NCBI GenBank assembly: GCA_947044405.1
Contig: CAMRHE010000115.1
Coordinates: 372,001-436,000 of the forward strand
Direction: 5' to 3'
DNA length: 64,000 nt
Source: Leptodactylus fallax
Lineage: Eukaryota > Chordata > Amphibia > Anura > Leptodactylidae
The notes under the pieces are model-generated. The model was given only the letters and a program-made list of their open reading frames with translations, did no database searches and had not been told where the DNA came from. A program made the translations under genes and the position numbers. The stretch's first letter is position 1. Each line of letters starts with the position of its first letter. Below are positions 12,101 through 22,693 of this stretch, one piece after another.

Positions 12101-13454
12101 GTAAACTTACAGCAGCGAATCTGACTGTGTGAGATAGGAATCCTTTAAATTTATCTGAAAAAAGCCTTGTGTGTGCTTTACAATGGCTACTATTACACAG
12201 GTCATTCATAAGCATGAACATAACTGGAAAGATCTCCTGCCACTCCAGCATCGGTTCTCCCAGTTTTTGTTGATCTTCCAGCAGCAGAGATGTACCGACT
12301 ACCCACATGACCTCTGCAGCCAATGTCTGCAGTAATGCTGCAATTTAGGTATACCTGCCAACAGCCAGACTATCTGGGAGGCTCCCGAGTCTCTGAGTCC
12401 TACAAAAGTGGGCAAATCTCCCAGGCCCGGCTGAATGCTTAAACATCCTCCAGGCTGTCCGACATTTTGTATATGTCGTGGGCACATCGTCAAGTCATGA
12501 AAAAGGGGCAGAGCCAGCACACTAACATGCCCATGTCACAAAAAGGGGTGTGACAAACTCAAAAAGGGACAAGGCCTCACCAATAGCGACGTGATCTTGT
12601 TCAAAAATTTTTGAGGCATGCTTTGCGCGCCATTCTTTTGGATAGTTGGCACAAAATATTGACAAGCATGAATTTATGGCACAAGACCACCAAGACCAGT
12701 GAGTGGCGGCAGTGGTCACATGGGTAGTCAGCACGTCACCCCTAGATGAAGATCAACAAGGACCTACTGAGAGTGGCAGAATTGGAGAGGTTTTGGGATT
12801 TATCAGGTGAGTATAGATTATATTTTTATTTTATGCCATTCCCTGCCTTTAGTCAATGTTCTTCAGAACATAGAAAACCCATATAAGATGCAATTTTTAA
12901 AGGAAAAACAATAAAATATTAGGTAAATAGATTCTTCCATTGTACTCTATGGACTGGTGAATTTGCAAATATGAATAAGATGGTGAATCTGGTGAAACAA
13001 TTTGATGTAACACATAGCGGTTGATTTTCTAAGGGTCATGTTAGTCTAAACTACTGTCATCTGTAAGGATTACTGATAGATGAGAATGATTTTCTCTAGG
13101 GCGGCTGCTCTGAAAGCAATTTGTTGTATTGAACCGGGGCTGTGGCTGCGATGACGTTCACTTTTTCAGCTTGTTTGTGTAAATGGAGCAGACTGAAGTC
13201 GAGGCAGCAGATGGCTAGGTCTTTGGTTGCTATAGAGATCCTTCTCCAAGGCAATAGGGCTGACTCTTATAGAATGCTGTCTTTAGCTAGGAATACTTTC
13301 AGTGAGGAGGAGGAGGAGGAAGGCCTCATTTAACATGTCATTAACCTATGTCCTTTGTATCTTGTTTTTTTTTTTCAAATGGTTTGTTACTGCTGTATAT
13401 TTTATGTTACATCAAGATACTATAGTTAACATTGAATAAAGTGATATTTTGTAT
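9166..13454. other. Non-coding stretch with diffuse repeat fragments
   Basis: No gene is supported. At 9570-9900, sequence rich in AAAAACTGGCATAAAATTGG and ending TTAATAAATCACCCCC looks like a dispersed repeat. At 11990-12090 two imperfect inverted halves (GAAACAGTGTAGC and GTTACGGAAACAGC) suggest a foldback element. At 12340-12660 a segment bounded by ATACCTGCCAACAG and ATAGTTGGCACA may be another. A GAGGAGGAGGAGGA run lies near 13303. Open frames such as 10489-10741 and 11747-12124 have no recognisable domains. Confidence 0.4.
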
Positions 13455-14148
13455 TGTGCAAAAGTTTTAGACGCGTGGAAAAAATGCCAGAAAGTAAGAA
13501 TATTTTCTGAAATAGAAGGGTTAATAGTTTATGTTTGTCAATTAACAAAATGAAGTGAATGAAGAAAAAAGAAATCTAAATCCTATCAATATTTGGTGTG
13601 ATCTTTGCCCTTTGGAGGAGGAGTCCTGGAAGTGATGATATGGCCCTCACAGAGCCCTGATCTCAACATTATCCAGTCTGTCTGAGATTACATGAAGAAA
13701 CAGACGGAGTGGAGCAAGCCTACATCCACAGAAGATCTGTGCTTAGTTCTCCAAGATGGAGGGAACAACCTCCCTGCCGAGGTCCTTTAAAGACTGTCTA
13801 CAAGTACCGAGAAGAATTAATGGAAGGCAAAGGGCAAAGGTCACACCAAATATTGATGGGATTTACATTTCTCTTTTGTTCATTCTTTTCTTCTGATAAT
13901 TGACAAAAATGAACTAATAACATTTCTAAAAGAAATCTAAATCAATATTTGGGGTGGCAACCCTTTGCCTTCCATCAATTTTTGGACGGTCGCAGCAAAT
14001 ATTGATGGGATTTACATTTCTCTTTTGTTCATTGACTTCATTTGTTAACTGACAGCAATACATTATTAACACTTCTATTTTTGAAAGCATTTTTATTTTG
14101 CAATATTTTTCCACACTTGACTAAAACTTTTGCAAAGTACTGTATATC
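13455..14148 (+). pseudogene. Degenerate Tc1-like transposon remnant
   Basis: Terminal inverted repeats are visible. The left is GTGCAAAAGTTTTAGACGCG. The right, reverse-complemented, is TACAGTACTTTGCAAAAGTT followed by TTAGTC. Between them about 13645-13800 reads as the C-terminal part of a Tc1/mariner transposase: a CCTGATCTCAACATTATCCA stretch gives a proline-aspartate-leucine-asparagine motif as at the third catalytic residue, followed by segments typical of the tail. In-frame stops and deletion of most of the transposase make it non-functional. A downstream block near 13921-14040 partly repeats the element's own 3' sequence (CAAATATTGATGGGATTTAC occurs twice). Confidence 0.7.
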
Positions 14149-14405
14149 ACAAACTAGCCGGAATATTAAAAAAAAATTGAGATATTTTAAAAAGAGAATC
14201 AGAAGGAACCCTAAGGCTAAAGTCACACACAGCAAAAATGCTGCTGCCCCACTTCTATTACTTGTATAAGAGCAGTGCTCCCTATCCACTAGCAGCTTCC
14301 AGCACCCAGAGGTTGTCATACTCTGACAGATCACATACTGATGACCTATCCTGTGGATAGGTTATCAGTATGAAAAGACTATTTGTGGCTGGAAAACCCC
14401 TTTAA
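14149..14405. mobile_element. Partial TTAA-type foldback element
   Basis: The right end GGAAAACCCCT is followed by TTAA (14402-14405), the same end type as the MITE at 3166-3611. Inside it at about 14339-14367 is a palindrome, TGATGACCTATCC with GGATAGGTTATCA. No matching left TTAA end was found, so the left part is lost or altered. Confidence 0.5.
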
Positions 14406-14720
14406 GGCTAGTGAGCCGCAGCTAAAAAGCACTGCGGCAAAAACCATGGCAGAAATACATCATGATTTTTCCCACAGCACTTTTCACAGAAAGTCCGCAG
14501 AGTTTTCCTCTGTGGATTTTCTGCCTCCATTATACCTATAGGGAAACCGCCAGTGTTTCTGTAGGTATAATTGACAGGCTGCAATTTCTAAAAACACAAT
14601 GGTTTTGGAAATCACATCATTTCTGCAATGTGTGGATGGGATTCGCCGCAGTTCTTGCTGAATCTGTTGGACTGTGGGGGGCAATGCCTGCTCCAGGTAA
14701 GCCCTACACAAGTTTTTTAT
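14406..14720. repeat. Dispersed frog repeat (ACTGCGGCAAAAA type)
   Basis: Runs such as AGCACTGCGGCAAAAACC, AAAGTCCGCAGAG and GGATTTTCTGCCTCCATTAT, with the imperfect palindrome TATACCTATAGGG...GTAGGTATAATTG, recur in anuran DNA. A related stretch is at 18425-18545. Non-coding. Confidence 0.45.
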
Positions 14721-15224
14721 AAGTAATGAGAAAAGCGCAAAAAGTTTTTATGCAACTATAACATGCATTAAATTGTTTGATATCAGAAAGCTGCTGTGAA
14801 TTGATAAGTAAATTCTTTCTGGGTAACAACCAATATACATTTACAGCTTTCACAAACTTTTCCACACAAGCATCCAGAGGTAGAAACTGCAAGCTTTATG
14901 AAGCATCTCCTTAACTATCAATGCATTTCTCAGGTTCATGTGCAAATAAGAGAGCACATCACACTTCATTCCTTCCAGCCGCCCTACATTCAGTAGAGCA
15001 GTCCAGTCTTTTGGGTGTTGTTCTGCAGTATGTCCCAGCTTTAACTCTATCAGGGTCCTTGGGACGCAGATAGAGTTAAACACAATGGAAATGCAAGGAA
15101 CCATAACTCCTGCTTCTCCATTTACCGCCATGATGACGCCACTACATTGCAGCTACAGTTTCAAGCTGCTAAAAGTGGAAAGCAGAGGAAACCTGTTCTG
15201 GGCAAATGGGGCGAGTTGAGTATT
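14721..15224. other. No gene seen
   Basis: Unassigned sequence. It contains a short inverted pair around TTTAACTCTATCAGGG and AGATAGAGTTAAAC (15040-15080). The minus-strand 93-codon frame here is not recognised as a protein. Confidence 0.4.
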
Positions 15225-15566
15225 AGCTAGAGGAGATCTGCATGGAGGAATGGGCCAACATACCAGCAACAGTGTGTGCCAACCTTGTGAAGACTTACAG
15301 AAAACGTTTGACCTCTGTCATTGCCAACAAAGGATATAACAAAGTATTGAGATGAACTTTTGTTACTGACCAAATACTTATTTTCCACCATAATTTGCAA
15401 ATAAATTCTTTAAAAATCAGACAATGTGATTTTCTGGATTTGTTTTCTCATTTTGTCTCTCATAGTTGAGGTCTACCTATGATGTCAATTACAGGCCGGC
15501 CTCATCTTTTTAAGGGAGAGAACTTGCACAATTGGTGGCTGGCTAAATACTTTTTTCCCCATTGTA
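15225..15566 (+). pseudogene. 3' end of a Tc1-like transposon, truncated
   Basis: About 15230-15355 translates in one frame to the last part of a Tc1-like transposase (a segment reading [18 protein letters not shown], then a stop shortly after KGY). It is followed by a typical 3' UTR: CCAAATACTTATTTTCCACC, CAATGTGATTTTCTGGATTT, and a terminal GCTAAATACTTTTTTCCCC. This resembles the DTSsa/Passport-like group of Tc1 transposons, known from fishes and frogs and noted for horizontal spread. The 5' half is absent. The good preservation of the tail suggests a fairly young insertion. Confidence 0.7.
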
Positions 15567-15767
15567 TGTCAGGTGTATCTTCTCAAAATGAGGCCTCCAA
15601 AGATAAGGATTAGCAACTTACGCATGAACATTCCATACCACATTCCTATAAGCCTTGGAGGGGCCTCTTTTAGTCCTCACAGAAAAACATACTTAAACAT
15701 TTATATGTAAAAGAATACAAAATGGATGACAGATACAAGATGGAGGATCACCTCTAACAAGACATTA
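15567..15767. other. No gene seen
   Basis: Short unassigned stretch between the Tc1 tail and a degenerate minisatellite. Confidence 0.4.
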
Positions 15768-16062
15768 AGGGGACATTATTCTGTGTTATGCCACTAATGG
15801 GCAGTATACTGTGAGGAAGCACAATGGGGCATTATACTATATCTGAGCACTATGGGGGTATTATATTTTGTGGGAGCATTACACTATGTAAGGGCACTAA
15901 GTGTGCATTATAATGTGCGGGTGGGTTTTATACTGCGTGGGGGCAGTAAAGGGGCATTGCTGTGTGAGAGGGGCACTAATGGAGTATTATACTGTATGGG
16001 GAAGACATAGAAAGTTTCATTATTATGTATGGGGGCATAAAGGGACTGGGTGTGGTCAGAGG
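15768..16062. repeat. Degenerate minisatellite, unit about 30-40 bp
   Basis: The phrase GGGGCATTATACTGTGTGGG recurs in degraded form about eight times, for example near 15815, 15850, 15910, 15930, 15975 and 16010, alternating with GGGCACTAATG-like words. Spacing is irregular. Opposite-strand open frames here are by-products of the repeat. Confidence 0.65.
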
Positions 16063-16453
16063 GGGAATAGGCAGTATTGTGTGGGACTATGGTGTGGCTC
16101 AGCATATGAAGTTGCTGCAGTTGTTAGGTTTGTTTCTCTTTCTGTCTTCTGAAGACTAGGAAGTATGAAATTTATATGAACAGACACATGACATAGAAGT
16201 TGTTATATGGGTCTCGTGACATGTGACGTGACCAGCACAATCTTTGTAGGGACTGAATCACACAGGAGACTGTCCAAAAGTATCAGATTTAACCAGTTGT
16301 TTATTGAGGAACAGACAGCATTACATCTCAACAGGTCTTCAAGTCTCTTTGCAAAGGAACATTACCTAGGAGGTGGCATCACTGTTATACAAGTAAACAT
16401 ACAGTGTGCAAAGTATTGCTGATATAGCACCAACATATTCCACAGTGCTGTAT

Positions 16454-16696
16454 AAGGCTAGGTTCACACCTGTGCTTGATCTCCGCTCAGGGATTCCGTT
16501 CCCCATTTCGCTTTAAAAATGCGGAGAGAAAAGTCCTGCAAGCAAGACTTTTCTCTCCACATTTTTTCGCATTTTTTGGGCAGAAACCTGGCAGACCCCA
16601 TTATAGTCTATGGGGTCCACGGGTTTCCGCACGTAACCACTTTTTTAAGCAGACCCCACGAACAGAATCCTGAACGCAGGTGTGGACCTTGCGTAA
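16454..16696. mobile_element. Terminal-inverted-repeat MITE (GTTCACACCTG type)
   Basis: The left end reads GGCTAGGTTCACACCTGTG and the reverse complement of the right end reads GCAAGGTCCACACCTGCG. Internally, GCGGAGAGAAAAGTCC is mirrored by GACTTTTCTCTCCAC, and ATTATAGTCTATGGGGTCC lies in the second half. Non-coding. A partial relative (GGCTAAGTTCATATCTGTG) lies at 16921-16967 and is cut by the TTAA element that follows it. Confidence 0.7.
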
Positions 16697-16967
16697 GTTA
16701 TTGCCATTCATGTCAGTCCCACTCAAATATAGCAGTAACCACAATACTTATTCAAATCTCACTTCTAGGTACCATAGATTCGAAGATAATATAATATGTG
16801 TGTGGAAGGTAATGGGGGGGATCACATGAATGACACAATGTTTAGACCTATTCAGTTGGCTCATAAACACACTACACAGCACATATCATGTAAGTGTAGA
16901 GACAAGTTTAGGCCAAGTAAGGCTAAGTTCATATCTGTGCCGGAGTCTCCATTGTAGCAGGGAACAA

Positions 16968-17577
16968 TTAAAGGGGTTTTCCAGGATATGTAAAAATGTA
17001 GCCAAGAACAAGGAAAGGGTCAAATTATCAAGAAAGAAAAACTATAATCACCTTTTCGATCCCTCAACTCCAGCTCTGTCCCTTAGGTAATCCCTACCAT
17101 TTTCTGCTTCCTTCCTTTGGCAATCTCATGTCATATATAATTTATGTCACCGATGCAGCTTCAGTGATCGCCTGTAGTACAAGCCGACATCACTGATAGA
17201 GGTGTAACTATAGGGGGTGCAGAGGTAGCTACCAGGCCCTGGAGCATCAGTGAGCACATAGGCCCCTCTATAATATATGAAGACTCCAGTATTATAGATA
17301 GCACTTATAAAGTGGGGGCCCATTAGATATTTTGCAATGGGGCTCCGGAGCTTCAAGTTACGCCTCTGATCACTGATGAGGCCAGTGATTGACTGCTGCA
17401 GTCATGGCAATGTATGGCACATGTTCAATGCAGTAAGTACACAGAGACTGATGGGGACAACTGGAGCAGCAGCGGTGAAGTGGCGGAGGATTGCTGAGGT
17501 GAATATATATATTAGTTTCATTTATCATATTCCCTGTTTTTTACTCCACTTTTATTAATCTCAGAAGGTACCCATTA
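16968..17577. mobile_element. TTAA-type element with a nested hAT insertion, right end unclear
   Basis: TTAA at 16968-16971 is followed by AGGGGTTTTCCAGG, the same end type as other TTAA elements here. It interrupts a GTTCACACCTG-type repeat at its left. The expected right terminus was not found; the sequence runs through the nested hAT element to a TTAA near 17573, which is only a possible end. Interior sequence (ATCACTGATGAGGCCAGTGA) is repeat-like. Confidence 0.45.
17197..17368. mobile_element. hAT-type MITE with exact 8-bp target duplication
   Basis: The 172-bp element begins TAGAGGTGTAACTA and ends TTACGCCTCTG. Its ends are imperfect inverted repeats of the hAT form (TAGAG...CTCTG). It is flanked by identical 8-bp copies of ATCACTGA at 17189-17196 and 17369-17376. 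An 8-bp target duplication is the hAT signature. It has no coding capacity, so it would have been moved by a transposase from elsewhere. A related fragment (GTAACTATAGGGG) is near 18570. Confidence 0.85.
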
Positions 17578-19941
17578 AAGGTATGTTCAGATGAGCAAAA
17601 AGCAATGGCTATTTTGGCTGTGGAACCCCTGGTAGAAAGCCAAAGCAGAGATTTTTGCCATGGATCTGCATGCTTATTAGTGAGCCAATGGTTTTATTAG
17701 TATGGGGCTGCCCCCCAATTTCAGCTATGTTTCCTTTGCTGAAATGGTGGCAAGATATGGAAGAGAGCTTCTTTTTTCAGCATGCACTGAAAATAATAAT
17801 GGGAGACAAATTTGAGTTTTTTCACACTGATTCCAACATGTTTTCAGCACCAGAATCTGTATGAGAAAGTGCTGTATACATTTAATTTTATAGACCGAGA
17901 TGGAGGAGAGGGCCACATTCTGAAAGCAGCCATGTTGTCACCAAATTAGTTTGTCCACTGGCATCATGGGCTATACCATTTGGCAGGTTTCTACTGCACC
18001 ACTATAACAAATGCGAGCATTATATTAAATATAAGTATATTAGTAGAGGATTTGGTTCCCTGCTTCAGTGCTGTTCTTGGCTATCTCTGAATACAGCAGC
18101 AGCAGTAAACATGCTTGACAACCTCTCTATTTAAACAGCTACTCAATGTAGACAGACGTATGAAGAACAGGAGACATAGTAACCCTATTCTAGTGGTCTT
18201 ATAGTTCCCAGCAATTATACTGCTATCACTTATCCTGTGTGCTTTGTAAGAAAACCATTTTAAATTGGCAGACTGGGATTGTTTCCTTGGCCAGTCAACT
18301 CAACTCAATCTGAAACCCAACAAAAGGTCACCCAACCTCTCAGCCACTTATGCAGGAAATCCAGTGTACCACTAGTGGATATATGAGAAAAGTATTTACC
18401 CCTTTAGCCGGGGCCCACATAGTGTAAACGCTGCGATTTTGCCGGCTAATCCCATCCACAGATTGCAGAAAAATATCCGCAGTGGACATGCTGCGATTTC
18501 AAAAACCGTTGCGTTTTGTAAATCACAGCATGTCAATTCTATCTAGGTTGTCCCTTGCTATTGCATGCATTAACGTAACTATAGGGGTCGTAATGGGGGC
18601 AGCTGTGACTAGGCCCAAAAGCCAGGGGACCCCACAACACACTGGGACTGATTAAACTTGATATCCTTTCTAATTTCCTTTAATGTTGGCCAGTCTGGTC
18701 ATCGTAAATTTATCACCCCTGCCCTCTGGTGCACTGGAGTGAGAAGACTTATGATACACAGCTTTCCGTTGTCATGAAGGAAAAAAATAACTCTTTAATG
18801 GCAAACATAGCGGTTGATCAGCAGCATATAGTCAATAAGGGATTCTGTAGAGAAGGCTAGGACACTAAAGGGGGCAGGATTACTATGTTGGAGCACTTAC
18901 AAGGGGATGGGAGGTTTGTGTGCACATATTGTGGAAAAGTCTTCATGGCCCAGATGGAGAAAGAAAGGGAAATGTTAATGCTGCTAAAATGTATGGCATG
19001 GGATGTGGCTGACTGTTGTGAAGAGATGTTTCATGGGGGGAGGGGGCAAGTTGGGCTTTATGCACCAGGGCCTGTGAGCTTTTAGTTAAGTACCTGAAGC
19101 CATGTTTGTCACTATGAATAATTTTAAAGGGGTGATGCACTAGATTTATCACAGTGGCTGATGCTGGATGATAAATCTGGCATATCATTACTGGTGAAAG
19201 TTTATTTGATCTATTAGCTGGTTAATTTTGGGACAGAATTTTACTCCAGAATTTTGGCACAGCCATGACCCCTTACCATCTAAGCCACACCTCCTTATTG
19301 AGCTAGTTGGGAAAATTTTTTCTCACACTAGATGTAGCAGAATAGTAAATCCTGCATTCAGATTGCAGTGGACATGTCACATTTTTGCAGAGATTTTGCA
19401 ACGAAACTGTGAAAAAATGAGACGTCAATGTAGCCTGAAAGATCAGAAACCATACAGTGTAACAAATATGCAATATTGGGGTAATTTAGAATGGAACAAA
19501 CAATGAGGTATTATCCTGACATTCACTCCACTTACATAGATTTATATCTGGACAAATAAAGAAAATGTCATATAAAAGATTAGCTGCCATCCTAGTATAA
19601 TAGGATTGGAAACTACTAGGATTTCCTCTGTCTTTTGCGGTGATGTTTTTATGGCAATGTGTGGGTAAAGTGTGAAATGTTTCAGCTTAGGAGTGAGAAA
19701 AAAGAAGTATTGTGACTGAGGAAGAACTGGGCAGGGAGTGGGACGTGTCATGGGATGTGTGACATTACAGCTAAATATAGCCAGGGTTCTTACTAATAAT
19801 ATGCCTAGCTGCCACATAGTCCTGAGTGGTGTTTTTATAGCTAGGGTATTACTAGCTATATGGAAAAAGATAGAAATAAAAATGCAGTCTACCTTACCTT
19901 GACTTTATACCCAGATTGGGAAAAGTAATAAATGTGTACCT
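17578..19941. other. Non-coding stretch with repeat fragments
   Basis: 18425-18545 resembles the ACTGCGGCAAAAA-type repeat at 14406-14720. 18565-18640 (GTAACTATAGGGG, GACTAGGCCC) and 19040-19092 (CACCAGGGCCTGTGAGC, TTTTAGTTAAG) resemble the left and right parts of the hAT family at 17197. No gene is supported. Confidence 0.45.
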
Positions 19942-20394
19942 TTAAAGGGATTCCATCACCAGAACCCAGCATATAAACCCAGCCCTGCAGATAGGTTAGG
20001 GTCACCTAAATCAAATTGTGGTTCTCCCCTTGTGAATCGCTGCCTCTCTTACCAAGATATAGGCTTTTTTGTCAATATGCAAATGATCTCTTTGGAGCAA
20101 CGAGGACTTTGTCATTGCTCCACCACAAAGGACAACGGTAACACCCTCATTGCTCCAAAGTTCCTATTTGCATATTGCCAAAAAAAAAAGTGAGCAGCAA
20201 ACACAGAGATTGAGAGCAGGGAGATGCATCATGGGAACTGTAGTTTCTTCACAGATTCACTGCATGTAAATAACAGTGGTACACGGAATCTCAACATAAA
20301 GCCAAGAAAAGGCTGCACAAAGGGAACAGTGAATATTTAGCACTGCTGTGGATGTATTTGCAGATAATTTTTGGAAGATGGATAACCCCTTTAA
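19942..20394. mobile_element. TTAA-flanked MITE
   Basis: The element (19946-20390) lies between TTAA at 19942-19945 and TTAA at 20391-20394. The left end AGGGATTCCATCACC and the reverse-complemented right end AGGGGTTATCCATC are only partly similar. The left 60 bp (GAACCCAGCATATAAACCC) recur in frog genomes. Non-coding. Confidence 0.55.
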
Positions 20395-21050
20395 GCTCTG
20401 TGATGTCAGAAGGTCAGTGTCAGGCGGGGACGTGATTCAGAGCTCCAATCAGAGGCAGCCAGTGTCTGCTCCTGCCTGACACCGCTACTGACTGTACAGA
20501 TCCTAAATAACATATCAGGCACCAAAGCTAACAGCAGTGACTGCTCTGGAATGGTGAAGGATAGAGAAAAAATTCCAACTGTGCCAGAATCAGTGGAGCA
20601 GCAACTATTAACAGATTCTAAGAACTAGAATTGGTAGAGGTCCTGAAAGATTCTTCTTGCTATACTAGGAAAGCCCCTTATAAAACTTTTCTCCAGAATG
20701 ATGCGGAGACTGTTTGTATCACCAAAGTACTGTTTGTTCTTAGCCTAAGAAAGCCAATTGTTGTACAGTAGTTCATCCCTCTCATCTCGCAGCCCTGCTG
20801 ATCTGGCTGCCTGCCTTGTATTCATAGCACTGCTCCTTCTGCATCATAAGATGCTGCCTGGAACGAAGTAATGCCACATCTCAGAAATGTTTTCTTCAAC
20901 CAAAAGTTCTCCATGTTCTTGCGATCATTTTTTTTTCTTTTTTTTGTACTTATACTTTGTTTTCTGTAAATGTTGCAATATGGGCAATATGGAATACTGT
21001 TTTTGGGGTCTTGGAGATGATTATTCTCTTCTGATTCCAGAGTATAATAG
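20395..21050. other. No gene seen
   Basis: Around 20417-20490 AGTGTCAGGCGGGG and TGCCTGACACCG form an inverted pair, suggesting another foldback repeat. The rest is unassigned. Confidence 0.4.
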
Positions 21051-21560
21051 GTAGGGACCAGGGAAGGTGTGGAAAAATAATAAATAGTTATATTCACCTT
21101 CCGTCACCTCTTCTGGGCATCCTCTTGGCATCCTGCGCTCCCTTTGGGTCCTCTTCTGGGATCTTCTGGCCTCCTAGGTGACATCATGTACCCCAGAGTC
21201 AACGCTGAGGCTTATGTTTGGACCCTAGCAGTCACATGGGGAGCGCTACCATCATGATGCTATGCAAACATCATAAAGTTGGTGACCTCGGGGCTCATGA
21301 TATCATCCAAAAGGCCAGAAGAGTACCCAGAGGGAGAGCCAAAACCAAGGATGCCCAGAAGAGGTGAGAGAAGGTGAATATAACGTTTTGCTATTTTTTT
21401 ACACCTCTCTTAGGGTTCCACCTATTATGCTATAGTAAAATAATAACAGTTCCTATTAGAAGGTGATAAAGCCCCAAAGTTTCAGGTTCTGGTCGAACCC
21501 AAAACGTTTGGAAAATTTGGGTTGAATCTAGTTGAAACCAAACTGGTCCACTCATCTCTA
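21051..21560. mobile_element. Long foldback repeat with a GATGAG-type terminus
   Basis: 21051-21135 (TATAATAGGTAGGGACC, GTTATATTCACC, CACCTCTTCTGGGCATCC) is mirrored by 21348-21434 (GGATGCCCAGAAGAGGTG, GGTGAATATAAC, GGTTCCACCTATTATGC), so the segment can fold back on itself. It continues to CACTCATCTCTAG near 21560, whose reverse complement is CTAGAGATGAGTG, a terminal motif shared with the repeats at 26750 and 28590. A second copy of the internal part is at 26865-26925. Confidence 0.65.
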
Positions 21561-22248
21561 GAAGTAACATGCCCACTTCTGATCTGCTGTAGTGTTGTCA
21601 TGTAGACGCAGAGGAAATCCAACTGTGTCAATTTTCCTTTATTAAGTTATTTAGCATCATGGTCACACAGTAATAAATTCACCTCTCTCAGAGAAAACAT
21701 GCACTGGGTCACTTCAGGCAGAAAACCAGGGGCAGGTACAAGGAGAGCAATAACTCCCACTGGTGGCTTTCTGGAGTAATATTGGAGGCAGTGCCAGGCC
21801 TATCCCTTTTCTGGACAGCAACGAGAACTCTCCCTGACCTTAAACGTAAGGTGGCTCACTTTGCCCCCTATCACCTCTGCCTTTTTTAAACCCTCTGCCA
21901 ACTATCTACTCCATCACTTTCCCACTATCCCTACCTGCTTCTAGTCACCAGCCAACCAATCGTAGTCAGTGAATTTGTTTCTGAACCGGTATTGTCCTGG
22001 GTGATGGTATAGTTTGACATGACTGTCATAAGAATCTATTCAAGAGCATTATAACACAGCGATAATCGTATATTATGGGTAAGGACGTTTAAATTGCATT
22101 AAATTATTTTGTTTACTTTTTTAATAGGTTTGGGATTTACTATGCATTGACTGATTGTGTTGACCATGTTACATTGTTTATGTTGCAACGTTGCAGAGCA
22201 ATTTAGTGAGAATTATGTTGTGTCAAAGATTATTATTCTACTTTTTAC
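21561..22248. other. Putative PRNP intron, no exon seen
   Basis: Unassigned sequence; nothing coding is recognised. Confidence 0.4.
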
Positions 22249-22563
22249 TTAAAAGGGACTGTGCCACCATTGCAACTCAACACCTATCACCTAAGTGTTT
22301 GATCTTTGGGGGTCCCAACGGCTAAGAAACCCACATTCATGAGAGTGGGGTCTTGTGTCTGTATTAGGCTAGCTTTGGCAGTCCTATTGACTTTTAGTGG
22401 AGCAACAGCGCAAATGCGTGACTACTCCATTCAAATGGGCCACATGGGGCTTCTGTTCTTGTGACAGGTGGTGGTAATAGAAGTGTAAGCATCTGCTATC
22501 AGATACTTATCACCTATCCTTTGTATAGGTGATAAGTTGCTAAGGTGGGACAACACCTTTTAG
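22249..22563. mobile_element. TTAA-type MITE just upstream of the PRNP coding exon
   Basis: TTAA at 22249-22252 precedes AAGGGACTGTGCCACC. The right end, reverse-complemented, reads AAGGTGTTGTCCCACC next to TTAG at 22560-22563, a probable one-base change from TTAA. The palindrome ACTTATCACCTATCC with TATAGGTGATAAGT lies near the right end (22504-22536). The insertion ends about 120 bp before the splice acceptor. Confidence 0.6.
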
Positions 22564-22664
22564 GAAAAAGATTAAAAAATTAATATATATCTAAGACTAA
22601 GTTTGATATACCATAATGAAAAATATGAATTAGAATGTAACAATAAAATATTTATTAATAACAT

Positions 22665-22682
22665 TTGTGCTTTTTATTGCAG
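22665..22682 (+). promoter_or_regulatory. PRNP: Splice acceptor of the PRNP coding exon
   Basis: A pyrimidine-rich GTGCTTTTTATTGCAG ends at 22682. The exon then starts 11 bp before the ATG at 22694. In tetrapod PRNP genes the coding exon also starts about 10 bp before the start codon, so the position agrees with the known gene structure. A TAATAAC branch-like sequence lies about 25 bp upstream. Confidence 0.8.
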
Positions 22683-22693
22683 ATTGATGAAAG

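Noticed and set aside
14038..14334. Frames overlapping the Tc1 right terminus
   Set aside because: They cross the inverted repeat and adjacent foldback DNA and do not correspond to transposase.
18885..19085. Short frame containing a CTYCGKVF zinc-finger-like segment
   Set aside because: Only half of a C2H2 motif is present, with no His pair at the right distance, and the DNA overlaps a dispersed-repeat fragment.
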